Source of the DNA: Lamellibrachia satsuma
Taxonomy: Eukaryota; Annelida; Polychaeta; Sabellida; Siboglinidae
NCBI GenBank assembly: GCA_033239005.1
Contig: BSQZ01000021.1
Location: 6,607,501 to 6,671,500 of the forward strand
Direction of reading: 5' to 3'
DNA: 64,000 nt
The notes below the pieces were generated by a model. It saw nothing but the letters and a program-made list of their open reading frames with translations, was not told where the DNA came from and did no database searches. Below, piece by piece: positions 34,078 to 47,000 of this stretch. Numbering within the stretch: position 1 is the stretch's first letter; each line of letters begins with the position of its first letter. The position numbers and the translations under genes were made by a program.

Positions 34078-34960
34078 GGCCGAGAATGATACCTCGAAGG
34101 ATCAAGTGAGTTCGCTAAAACTATGACTTTGGAAATATGTGTGCATAATAAAGTGTGCTGATGTTATACCGTGAATATAATGCATGTCTATTAGTGTTCT
34201 CTGGCACTCGTACAGGCTGTAATAGGGTGTCGGATGTTTTGGCCTATATTATATGCTATAACGGGTTTGGCCCATCCAACGGCGTAACCGGTGAACCGTG
34301 AAGTGTTTCGCTCGCATGGGCCGAACCATCCGAGTATGCAACCGGTGCCAGCGGACACCGTGGGCCGAAACAACCAACGAATTGTAACTGTGTTGTAATT
34401 GTGTTTGCGAACCAATTAATGTTCCTTATTTATTACGTTTGCTAGTTTAAGCTGTTTGCGTGTTTTAGCGAAATGTTCTACGCTACATTATTATTGTTTT
34501 CGAACCAATTGTTTATTATGTTCGCTATATTCACTAAATTATTAAAGTAATATTGAAAACATACAAATATGCTAAGAACTGAACGTTTTTTTATTGAACA
34601 TTTTGTGCAGTCATCAAATAATACCGGTAGCATTTTATTTCATAGATAATACCAAATATACCTATTAAACATGCAAACAAAAAAGTTTAAAATGTGTCGA
34701 TATTAGTCGGTCAGTTGACAACCTTAAATTGTAAAGTCAATATTAATTAATAATAATATATATATATATATATTTACGGTGCTATTACCTTTGTGAAATA
34801 TCGAAAACAATCTTCAAACGCAAATATCAGTCATCCAAAAAGATGTTCACGCAGTCCAACAACACAATGCCAGATAGATTGAAAATAGATGGAATTTCTT
34901 TCTTTATTAACAACTACCAATACATAATTTTCCAACACTAATACATCATGATATATATGC

Positions 34961-34961
<1 letters not shown>

Positions 34962-35029
<68 letters not shown>

Positions 35030-35036
35030 ACACACA
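34962..35036. repeat. (AC)n microsatellite
   Basis: About 70 bp of AC dinucleotides with one CCAC interruption near 35029. Confidence 0.97.
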
Positions 35037-35069
35037 CATTATTATGTTTGCGCATGGCAGGGAAGTTTG

Positions 35070-35735
35070 TGTTTAGATCATACTGGTAGGCGCACCAGTA
35101 CTTGTCAAGTCTGGTATTGAAGGAGCTTATATGACAGTGTTTCACTGATTTATATTTCTGTGACCGTCTAAAGGGGTCAGACCACAGTTGACCTTCCTGT
35201 TTATTGTTTCACACAAATGTAGGGCGTATGAAATCGTGAAATGGGAATTTAATAAATTCATATTATGTGACATGAGTGCCTTTGAGCAAGAATATTCACA
35301 GGTTTGTTTGTAGAAGCTATTGGCTGTGAAATAGTGCATTTTTTAAGAGTTTAACTGGCAGAGGCGTATGAATACATGGATATTTTTGTAAATATTGACA
35401 ATCATCGCATGTGGGGGCATTTTAAAAGAGCTGGAGGTATGTCATTTTGATAAAAGCTGGTGAGCATGTCAGTGAGATGATGGCAGTTGCTGTGAAAAAG
35501 TTTCAGAATTTTTGATGGTCAGGTTTTCTTATAATCAGACAAAACATTAACATGGCCACCAATGCAATTCTCTTCTGTGGTCTGACCCCTAAAGCAGTTC
35601 CGACCCTGTCTATTTTGTACAACTCTCTTGAATTTTTTGCTGTGGCCTCTTGTATATGTTTGTTCAAGTGGCACATGGTCCATGTTGTAGAGGCTATGCA
35701 CATATTTGTATGTTTCAATCATATCACGATGTGCC
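35070..35735 (-). mobile_element. LINE relic, reverse transcriptase C-terminal end
   Basis: On the minus strand, 35735-35530 encodes DMIETYKYVHSLYNMDHVPL and TRGHSKKFK, then 35150-35070 encodes SSFNTRLDKYW. These are the usual last blocks of many LINE reverse transcriptases, in which a TRGHSxKL block and the F..RLDxxW end frame a WNxLP block. Frameshifts are present. It lies in the TAF13-like intron. Confidence 0.65.
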
Positions 35736-35978
35736 CGGCGATAAAATAGACTAGGCAGCTTTAGCGCTATCAGTCTGTCAGTGTAACTTAGCCTTAGCCT
35801 TAGGAGTGGATCTCATTGAAGATCTCGTGGTCGAGTGCATCACTAAATTGGTTAGTGTATACTACTCATAACATACAATATAATGACATGACACTGCACT
35901 TTCACCCCACGAAGATGTACAAGAGTATTGCTCCTCTGTAACATTACAAAGTAGGTCCACATTGACATGACACCATAC

Positions 35979-36762
35979 CAGGGTTGAAAAAAATCATGAT
36001 TTAAAAAAAATAATAAAAAATAAGATTTTTTAAAATTTAAATCGGATTTTTTTTAGTTATTTGATTTATTTAAAATCTGGAATATAGACATTTAGATGTT
36101 TATATTTATAAACTCTTTCAAACATGTTCTATTCAAATTGATTTGGGTACTTGTCTTAACAGAGGGTACATGATTTTTGCTTATATAAACACATTAGGCA
36201 ATATCCAAAAGGCTTCACCCCCTGTAGTCGCACAATCTGTCTTGGAAAGGAAAGCATGCTGTGTGTCTGTGGCTGTAGCAGTGATAATTATTGTTTGCTG
36301 AAAGGGTGGATTAGCACCTGTCCAGGGCTCTGTGTACTCTATGGGTCTCCAACCGGACTGCAAACTGGTACAGTATTAAACAATTGTCACCAAGACTGTC
36401 TCACTTGAGTCAACATACTGAATTGGTAACAACTAGCACAAGCTCCAAGTCGATTTTTACTCAGGGCTTCTGATTTAAAAAGATACTTCTCTTGAAGACA
36501 AGTTTGTGTAGCTTCACTACATTCAGAAAGGGAATAGCTCAAGTATACACAATGTCATAAAATATTTGACTATCAGGCTATCTGGTGACAATACAACTAC
36601 ACAAGTGTGTGCACATTGTGCTTTTGTATTAAAAAAACATACAAAACTTTGTTGATCTTGATGCTTGTAAACAATTATTTGTGTTAAATTCATATAAATC
36701 AGCTATTAAAAAAATAGGAAATGAAAAATTCATAAATCAATGATTTAAATCAAACAACCCTG
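35979..36762. mobile_element. 784-bp non-autonomous hAT-like element
   Basis: The left end is CAGGGTTGAAAAAAATCATG. The right end read in reverse is CAGGGTTGTTTGATTTAAAT. The direct repeat CACCATAC flanks both sides (35971-35978 and 36763-36770). CAGGG-type inverted ends with 8-bp duplications are typical of hAT transposons. No transposase is seen; a 60-codon minus-strand ORF has no known domain. The element sits in the intron between the last two TAF13-like exons. Confidence 0.9.
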
Positions 36763-36985
36763 CACCATACGTTCTCTGTCAAAGCTGTTTCCTAGAATCA
36801 ACTTCTCTGTTTGTTCCCTTCAGACCAAGAAAGCCATGGATGTGGGTCGTCCTGGGCGGATGGCAGTGGAAGACATTATCTTCTTGATTTGTAAAGATGC
36901 CAAGATGTATTCCTGAGTGAAGAAACTGCTCACTAAGAACGAGGAACTTTTGGTGAAATCAGATATGTCAGCAAGTGACAGCTAG

Positions 36986-38085
36986 TCATGAATGTCAGCC
37001 AGACAATGTGATGCTTTGTCTTGTATTTGTGAGACAGACAGGCAGTGTGAACCTGTGTGATGGCACAGAGAGACAGACTGCCACTGTTGTATGTCGGAGA
37101 TCAGTGCACAGTCACATGATCGACATTCTACAGAAACAAGTTTCTAGTCATGTTCAGTTGAGTTAAAAAAATAGTGGTGTTTACTTACTATAATATTTGG
37201 ATAGGGGCAGGCAGTGTTTCAGTGAAATAGGATCACCTGCCTCGGACAGAGTCCACATGGAGGAGATAGACTCAACCCACGGTCTAGATGGATTCAATGG
37301 AAAGAAGTGCAGTCCACACACAACTCATACAGACAATAAACTAACATGTATTCAACAGTTTACACCAGACTTAGTCCACAAAATAATCAAAACACAGTCC
37401 TGAGTCAACACTACATAATCAACACAACACACTCAACAGTGAACACACAGTCCACATTGAGTCAACACAACAGTGAACATGTGTACATAGGTTGAAAACA
37501 TAAAACAAGATGTAAAAATTATGATTGTAGATGTTGATTGTGTCTAGCCAATCTCCCAATAAATATAAGCACATTAATTTGTTTAATGTATGGTCTGTAT
37601 TTGATATCATTACAATGTGTTCCTGTAAAGTTCCTGTGCAGCATTGAAGCATTCCCCTGAGCACGTCTTAGTCCCACACATAACAATATACACCAACACA
37701 ATGGAATCAGTAACCTGTTAAGAAATGTCTTGTTTTGTTATTAATTTTATGAAACCTCTTCTCATTACAAGAGCACACATTTGCGTATTCACTCATCAAC
37801 GTCCATAAAGATAATTATATATACAGCAGGATTTCATCTTTATCTCCATCTGTCACTCGGAAAGAATGATCAGTGGTACTGCCATCTACAGTCTTCCCAC
37901 CAGCTTCATTCTGGGTATATCCTGTTTGTGCGTCTTGGTTTGTTCATTCTTAGTGTTGTTAATATCAGTTACGATGCCTTTTTGCCTTGAGGTCAGAATA
38001 TCCATGAGGACCTTTGTGTCTGTCTATTTTGGCACGGAGACATGACAGTGAAGATGTGACAGAGGTGACAGTGATGATGTGACAT
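36986..38085. other. Tail-to-tail intergenic stretch
   Basis: No conserved exon is visible. Around 37310-37480 there are loose repeats of TCAACACA and CAGTGAACAC type. Confidence 0.5.
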
Positions 38086-41000
38086 TTATGAGATATACCA
38101 GGACCACTTGCTCTCCTCATCCTCCACCTCATCTGACACTTCCAGTGGCTTCTTCGCTTCGATCTTCTTCCAGATGCGCCTGAAGAGTAAACAACTCAAC
38201 CTGTGAATGTTTATCAACATCAAATTATGTCTACTACCAGCATACCTGGTACCCCAATATATTTTGTTTTTTTAAACTCCCAGCTCAACTGATTTAGCCC
38301 ACCACGAATCAGATTTGTTGTCTATATCTGTAGTGTGTGAATAGTTTTAAGTAGTATACCCAGTTGGTTTAATAAAAGGATACGTTTGTTTGGTAAAATT
38401 ATCAAATGAATTGACTTTGATCATTAGATTGTGTTGTAACTTGTGAAACTGGGTAGAGGAAGACAGTGTTAGTTGAGCCACTGGGTTAGTTGAGCCACAG
38501 GGTTAGTTGAGCCACTGGGTTAGTTGAGCCACAGGGTTAGTTGAGCCACAGGGTTAGTTGAGCCACTGGGTTAGTTGAGCCACTGGGTTAGTTGAGCCAC
38601 CCGTGTTTCCCGAGAAGCACAGCAGCAACAGTTACATGGTACCACCCAGTGATTGAACATGTTATTAGAACATGATTGACATACAATAAGTGCTGTTTGT
38701 CACAACGGTAAGAAAATGTGAGATAAAAGTATGTTTTTACATTTACAAATGGTTTAACTATGCACAGTGAAGAAGATTATTTACATCGCTGTGCATTAAT
38801 GAGAAGTTCCAAAAGGAGGGTTATTTGAGCAGCGGTTAAAGAATGAAGACGAGTGTTCTTTACACCAAAACAGATCAAGGAATTAATTTTTCCAAGTAAA
38901 TTGGGAATTAATTTTTCAGAGCAAATTGGGACATCAGCTACAAGGCAACATATTAGCAGTTAGTTATACTGGTTGTAATTGGCATATAATTATATATTAA
39001 TGAAGTGTGTCAACATATTAGTTAAGCATGTAGACTTGTCAGAGTTTGTTGTACTCATTGGGTAGATGTGTTGGCTAAGTTGTTATTAAAATTTAGCATA
39101 AGGCCTATGTAAAGTGTACAAATAAAGCTTTTACCTAACTTACGCTACACTGTGGCTCAACTTATCCAACATCAAGTGTTAGTTGAGCCACCTTACCAAC
39201 CGTATTTGAATCAGCTACATATCATTATCTAGGCATACTAGATATAATTTTTATTATCTTGATTATCTACTAATAATTAGTTTATATGAGTAAAAACTGT
39301 TTTGAATTATGAATATAATTACCCTAGATATCAAAAAGAATGAAAAACAGCTAAACTAACACTGCCTTCCCCTGAAACCTTAATTTATAATATCTAGAGG
39401 TGGAGATACTTTGCAATTTTTCCACTGATTTTTTACTGGATCCTGTCTTAAATAATTTCTCCAATGATAAAAAAACAAGTTAGTATGTTCTAATGGATAC
39501 TAGGTGGGTTTGGTTTTTCCTGAAATGAGACGAGCGAAAACTCTAATTGAGGATGAACCTTTAAATATGTTAATGAAGCTGTAGTAGATGGCAGCAAGAC
39601 ATATTTGGTTGTACTTGTGTGCTGTCTGTACCTGGCGTCTTTCTCCGTAGTGTCTGCGCTCTCTATAGTGTCTGTCAACTTCTTCTCCATCTCACCAACA
39701 CTGCGAATGAAGTAGTCCTTCAGGGAATTTAACTTTTGTATTTCCACCTGAAGAAACACATTTTTTACATAATTGCATAATTGTACACTCTTATATAGCG
39801 TTAATTTTAGTTATGGTAAATTGATACATTTTATACTTCACCCCTGTCAGAACTTTGACTTTTCTGGTAAGCATTCAGCCACACTCCAGTCAACAACCGA
39901 AACCTGTGTGTTCCTATTCCATAATTGTAGCAGTGGAATTGTGTCACTGTTTATTGTCAGTTATTCACTTATACATTTGTGTGAACTGAGGAACGGAAGC
40001 TTAAGATGTCAGCAGGAATACTTTAAGCTTTTGGTTGAGAACTTGGCAGAAGTGCCAAACCTGAGTGGTGAACACCTAGCTGTAAGACTGGGAACAGATA
40101 TCAGAAAGATTGTGGTGGTTATCTACACATGCTGAACAGCTAAACAATATTCATGTGGGTCACTCTACAGATGTATTTTGAGCAGATGGAATTTAACAAA
40201 CATGGGTTGTAATCACATAACACAACAAAGCCTCGTTCAAAATGCATAAAACTAAGATTTAACGGGTAAACTGAAACAGTTGCATCTATGCTTTAGACTG
40301 TACCATTATGGTCCAGTGGTCACTCGATGGTCACTTACCTCGGTCTCCTTGATGCATTGTTCCAAATGTGTGCAGACAGTTGCTGGTACAAACTCCGTGC
40401 GCATCTGGAGCCGCAGTTGCTGCAAAGTGTCGTATTTCTCTAGAATTGCTGCATTCAATGCCTCGATCTGATCAGAGAGATCGTGAGCAGGCTCCTTCTG
40501 TAAGGATGGCTGCTGCTCATGTAGCTCTACAAAGTAACACTGCCACATTATTGATGGCTCAACATCGGCATATTGCCTTTGACAACATTTAGATTGTATC
40601 ATAGAGCTGTGGGGTGTCTATGGGGCAACCACTACATTAGGGCTACAATACACAAAGGCTGGATCTCTTATTATACTGTCAATATTTTGTCAACTGTAAC
40701 AGTAGATCCTCCCCTTCCAAAATCCTAGATCCACCCCATTAATGGTAATACTTAATCTAACATTATTTAATATCTAAACGGATGTGAGCTCATGTAAAAT
40801 ATAAGTTGTATTATTGAGTACTTACTTATCACATAATTTTTTTTAACTCTAGGTCATGATATTATGATTGTTATCTAATATTTATCATTTCAACCAATAT
40901 CAGCTGATGTCATTGTGTTGTATAAGATATCGACAACAACAATCAGTGCCAACATTACAGTCAGGTGATGTCTTACCAGGCGATGATTTAGATGCCAGTT

Positions 41001-44000
41001 TTATCTCTTCTTCAACCTCTTTCCTTAATCTACAAACAAACCAGTATTTCTTTGTCTTTCAAGGTCGTTCCTCAGTTCAACGTTTTTGCTTGTCTCGTCT
41101 TAGAATGAATGAATGACTGGATGAATGAATGATTACTGTTCCTGCAACAGAAATAGTCTGGGGACATCTTAAATTAAAGTCGCAATCAGTCCCCCCCCCA
41201 GTCCATGACATATCTCTGAGTCTTACAAGGTGTCTGATCATAGTCTGACGCCATTTTCTTTTCGGTCTGAGCGCAACACGTCAAATAGGTTGGTTGCGTG
41301 TATCGGTTTGACACAGCAACTGCAAAGTGCAGGGCCAGATGTGCAGGGGTATCCTCGGGCATGCGCAACACATGGCCTAGCATGGATATATGCATGCTCC
41401 ATACTTGCTGTAGCAGCAGTTCTGTGCAAATCTTCATTGGATATGCCAAATATTGATTGCAGGTGGCATCTTTGGCAGGCACCTAGTTTGTGAAGCATAA
41501 TGGTTGATACTGCCCAGTTGCTGCATACTTTATTAGTGCATACTACATAGTTGTACTGCATAACTGGGATGACCATCGTATTGTACACCAGCATTCATTT
41601 GTCCAGTGGTATTTTGGTGCCACGCATCCACATCTTCCAGAATGCGATGTTGCCTAGTGTGCATCGAGTCTTCACGTCTTTGGTGCTGCAGAGTAGAGAT
41701 CCCAAGGTCTTGCTCATTGCCTCGCAGCATACCACTGGCATCATCTGTCTTGGATGTATTCATGAGGAATATGTGCATGTTGTCAGTCTTTGCCTTATTG
41801 ACGAAGAGATTCCAGTTGGTTAGCTCAGTGCAAGCAGTGGACATGAGCACATCCAGTGGCTCTCATTCTTCATCTGCAAAGTCCACATCATCTGCATATT
41901 CCCAGTCCAGTTTGATTGCAATGAGTGGGTCAGGCTTAGTTGTTTTCTGTCGGACTGCAACCAGAGCCACAGCAAAGAAGCAAGGTGCTAACAGCACAGA
42001 TGACAAGCTGTCACCTTGTGATGAGCCGAATGTTGTCCTGGACCAGGCTGACTGGGCACATCTCACTCGAACCAGTAAGTATATGCCTGCGGAGGTCATC
42101 ATCGCTGCAGCCTGTGTGGTGTAGGAGTTCTAGTATTCTGCATCTTTGCATGGGGTAAAATCTCAGTGACGTGAACCACTGTGGATAGGATTTTGCGGAT
42201 ACTGTTGAGGAATACAAGAGGTTGGACAGAGGCCCAAGTTGTTTCTTTGGTTTCGGCAGTGCCACCAGCATGCCTCTGCCCAATGCATCAAATGGGGTAT
42301 GTGTCTCAACACACATATGCAAGCGCGCGCACGCACGCACACACACACACTGTTTTAGAATCATTTCATGAAAAATCAAACCTATCTAGTATCCACTATG
42401 ACATGCTTGCTTGCTTGTGTAAATGTGTTATTTAGTTTTGACAAAATATTCATCAGACAAATTATTAAATTACTTTTGATCCAGTCAAAATTTAGCAAAA
42501 GTCAAAATGACAAAGCTATTCACAGTTCGCGAGTTACCTGATCTAACACACACTTTGTGAATTACCTGATCTAACACACTTCCCTAGTTACCTGATCTAA
42601 CACACACTTCGCGAGTTACCTGATCTAACACACACTTCGAGAGTTACCTGATCTAACACACACTTTGTAAGTTTCCTGATCTAACAAACACTTCACGAAT
42701 TACCTGATCTAACACACACTTCACGGGTTACCTGATCTCACACACACTTCGTGAGTTACCTGATCTAACAAAGTAAAATCTTTTTGATGATTTAACTAAA
42801 GTGCAGGTTAGTGTGACCTCTTTTATTAAACCGACTGCACATATTACCTTTGCTGTGGCCAAAATAAATTGAGGAGGGAGCTTTAAAATTTTACTGCTAT
42901 GTTTCTCCAGTGGTTTGTTACAATGTTTTCCCCGGCTGGAAGAAATGTGCCTGCCCTGAACCCTGCTCACCGTTCGTTTTCCTCCAGCAGGTTCCTTGCT
43001 TCCTTCTCCAACCTCTTCACTACGCTGATGTCATCATGTAGTTGTCTAGTGTTGGATGTGCCCCCGTCTGACAGTTGCTTCATGTGGTCAAGCAGCACCT
43101 GGTGCTTGCCCGACTGACTGTCCAGCAGCTCACCCACAAAATCATCATACTTGTTCTGTCAAACAGCAACACATCCATCACAACCAAATGTTAGATTTAT
43201 GACCATCATATGTCAAAGATTAAATGCATGTTAAGTTTGTCCTGTGGTTATCGTAGTTGTCCTGTCCAATATCATATAACTACAGTTATCATTCATGTCA
43301 TGGCAAATACACGAACCACTGTTATCATATGTCCTGTCAAATATCAGAACCATGGTTACTATCACATTTTTTATTCTAATCCTACTCAGCACCAGACCTA
43401 CAATTATCAAACTTTTCATGTAAATAATATATGGTTATGACACTTGGGGTGTAAGGGGTGTTGATGCGCTCAACCATAAAGACACTCAAGTCAACCTCAC
43501 CTCCCCGTGGTGCACCCTGGTAACCAGTACATTGTGCTGGGCAAACGAGGCTATGGCTAAGGGAAGGAAAACCCCGAAAATAAACCTACTGCGGAGGGCC
43601 AACAACCCTCCCAGCTCAAATGATGTTACAGAAACCAGAAGTGAATTTCAAAAGCCAGCTTGTGCTGGAAATGGCTACAGGAAGGTGACGGCCCAGATAC
43701 CAGCAGATGATGACATCATTTATTTGGACAGTATGACGCTTCCGGATCAAAGCCAAACGGAAGTTTGGAGGCTGACAATGCCGTTAACCAAGCCAAAAGT
43801 TAATGTAAATATAGGATGTTGGAATGTGAGAACGTTATACTCTATAGGGAAATCAGCCCAGCTTGCAAGAGAAATGGACAAATATAAAAATAGATGTCAT
43901 GGGCATTAGTGAATGCAGATGGATGGGACAAGGAAAAGTCAAGATGAACACCGGAGAGAGCATAATTTTTTCAGGGAGAGAAGACAACATACGCAGACAC

Positions 44001-47000
44001 GGAATAGCAATAATGATGACGAAGAAAGCAGAATAAACATTGCTGGAATGGAAACCTATCAGTGGTAGAATTATTTATGCTAGATTCTTCTCCATGTATG
44101 TAAAGCTATCGATCATACAAGTCTATGCACCAACAAATGAAGCCAGCGTCGAAGATAAAGACAATTTCTATGAACAGCTCCAGACAGTTGTGGACAGTGT
44201 TCATAAGCATGACATACTCTTATTAATGGGGGATTTAAATGCCAAAGTTGGAGAAGACAACGACGGATATGAAAACATAATAGGAAGTCATGGAGTAGGT
44301 GAAAGAAATGACAATGGCGAAAGACTTGTTGACTTCTGCGGACTCAATAACCTCGTGGTAACAGGTACCATTTTCCCACATAAACTTATACATAAACCGA
44401 CATAGACATCTCCAGGAGGAAAGACAAAGAATCAAATAGACCATGTGTTAGTGAGTAGGCAACACCGGACATCAGTAATGGACACTAGGGCCATGAGAGG
44501 AGCCGACATTGTGAGTGACCACCAATTAGTGCGATCAAAAATCAAGCTGAAACTAAAGAGAAAACAAAAGAACAAGGCGATCAGAAAGAAATTTTATATA
44601 ATTAAGTTACAGCACCCAGCTATTAAAGCCTAATGCTCACTGAAGTTTCGCAACAAATATGATATATTACAAGACTACGAAGAAACAGGCGACGAAGGAG
44701 TTGAGAAACAGTGGCAAGACTTTGAGGATGCATACAAAGAAACAGCTCAAGAAGTACTGGGGTACAAAAAGAAAGGGTAAAAACCATGGATCAGCAAGGA
44801 GTCGTTGGAGTTAGTAGAAGAGAGAAAACGACTGAAGAACAACATCGAGCAGACAAAGTCAGACAGGATTAAGCAGAATTACATGGATAAATATAGGTGT
44901 AAAGACAAAGAAGTGAAGAAGAGCATGAGACAAGACAAGAGGAAGTGGGTTGACCACCTTGCCATGGAAGCAGAGGAAGCAGCACATAATGGAAGAATGA
45001 AAGAAGTGTATGATATTACAAAAACCCTCAGTAATGACAAATGTAAGACAACAAATGCAGTGAAAGACAAAGGTGGAAACTTAATAACGGAAGGATTGGC
45101 CAGAAGGAAGCGATGGAAAGAACACTTTGAGGAAATCCTTAATAGACCTATACCTGATGACCCTGTAACAGAGGTGGAGATAGATCCGATCATAAACGAA
45201 ATCAGCACTGACCCAATAACAAAGGCAGAAATTAGAACAGCACTAAGGAAGATGAAAAATGGGAAAGCAGGGGACAAGGACGAAATTACAGCAGAATTAT
45301 TAAAAGCAGACATGAATACAACAGAGAAATGGATTGTCAAATTATTCAGAACATTTTGGGAACAAGAGAAAGTGCCAAAAACGTGGAAGCAGGGACTGAT
45401 CGTTAAAATACCGAAGAAAGGTGACCTGACAGAGTGCGGGAATTGGAGAGGAATTACTTTGACATCTGTTCCTAGTAAAGTATTCGGAAGAGTACTCATT
45501 GACAGAATAAGAGATGGAGTTAACAGCAAGTTGAGAGACGAACAAGCAGGTTTCAGAAGTGGGAGAGGCACAGTAGAACAGATATTTATTTTACGAAATA
45601 TTATAGAACAGGTAGTGGAATGGCAGGCAACTCTATACATCACGTTTGTGGATTTTGAAAAAGCATTTGACTCAGTGCACCGAGTGAGTCTATGGAAAAT
45701 TATGGAGAGCTATGGAATTCCATGCAAGATAATCCACATGGTACAGATGTTATACAAAGATAGTGAATGTGCAGTGTTAGACGACGGTGAGGAATCTGAG
45801 TGGTTCAAGGTCAAAACTGGAGTTAAACAAGGAGATGTAATGTCTGGATTTATCTTCTAGATAGTAGTGGACTGGATAATGAGAAACACAACAGCGGGAA
45901 ACAAAACAGGAATAAGATGGAACTTCACATCAAAACTAGAGGACCTGGACTTTGCCGACGACATAGCACTCATGTCATCATGCTACACACACATGCAAAC
46001 AAAGACAAGATAACTGAATCAATTTGCAGCAAGGACAGGACTAAGAATAAATAAAAAGAAAACTCAAATATTGAGGATAAACAGCAAGTGCGAAAACAGA
46101 ATACTAATCGATGATCAAGAGCTAAAGGAAGTGGACAAGTATAACTACCTTTGTGTGAACGTTAATAAGCAAGGAGGAGGCGGCAATGACATTGTTAACA
46201 GAATTTGTAAAGCGAGGGTATCCTTCATGAAACTAAAGCAGATATGGAGTTCAAATATATACACATTGAGATCGAAATTTAACACATTTGTTAAACCAGT
46301 GTTGTTGTATGGAAGTGAAAAATGGAAAATTAACGAAGGAGACAACAGAAAGTTAGATATATTTTTTTTCAAGTGTTTAAGATGAATCCTACAAATTCGA
46401 TGGCCATACGTTGTATCAAATCGAGATATTCTGGCAAAAACAAAATTGAAGACAATCAGCACTGAGGTCAAGTTAAGAAGATGGAAGTGGGTAGGACATA
46501 TCCTACGAATGGAGAAGAACAGCAATTGTGAGACTGCACTGACCTGGACGCCTGAAGGTAGAAGAAAGGTTGGGCGACCAAAGACAACGTGGCGATCAAC
46601 TATTGAATGAAATGAAAGACGTATACTGGGGTGGAATAGCTGGAACGAAGCCAGACGTATAGCAGCTGACAGAACAAGATGGAGGAGATTCACTTCGGCC
46701 TTATGGGCCACTGGGCCCGAAGAGGATAGGTATGACACTTCTCCTGTCAGTTCTCATATCAAATATTAAATCTATGGCTATATACTAGTTCTGTCAAATA
46801 TCATAAACAAAATACCTGCCCAGAAATTCATGTGTACTTCAAGTGCTTGCTCTCTCAAGCCGCATGCTCTCAAAGTTATATTTATATATAAATTTGCATG
46901 AAAGTAACAGAAAGTGAACTTGAATCAGGTCACTCACTTTTATAGTCTGGAGCAAGTAGCCAAATGTTGGTGATGTCTTGATGAGGCAGTCAAAGGTGTC

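Larger units (their letters stand above)
34078..36985 (+). pseudogene. TAF13: TAF13-like TFIID histone-fold gene with in-frame stop
   Basis: Exons: 34078-34107 (MAENDTSKDQ, then GTGAGT; weak evidence), 35804-35850 (VDLIEDLVVECITKL, then GTTAGT) and 36824-36985. The last encodes TKKAMDVGRPGRMAVEDIIF, LICKDAKMYS, then TGA at 36914-36916. The same frame continues with VKKLLTKNEELLVKSD to TAG at 36983. These match TAF13 histone-fold helices 2 and 3 and the C-terminal helix on both sides of the stop. TAF13 pairs with TAF11 in TFIID. Splice acceptors are intact, so this is not a retrocopy. The exon for helix 1 (the MMYGFGD region) was not found between 34.1 and 35.8 kb. It is either a pseudogene or a gene with a very recent or erroneous stop. 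Introns hold a LINE relic and a hAT-like element. Confidence 0.82.

Noticed and set aside
44879..45643. 254-codon ORF on the minus strand
   Set aside because: It is the shadow of the LINE reverse transcriptase on the plus strand.
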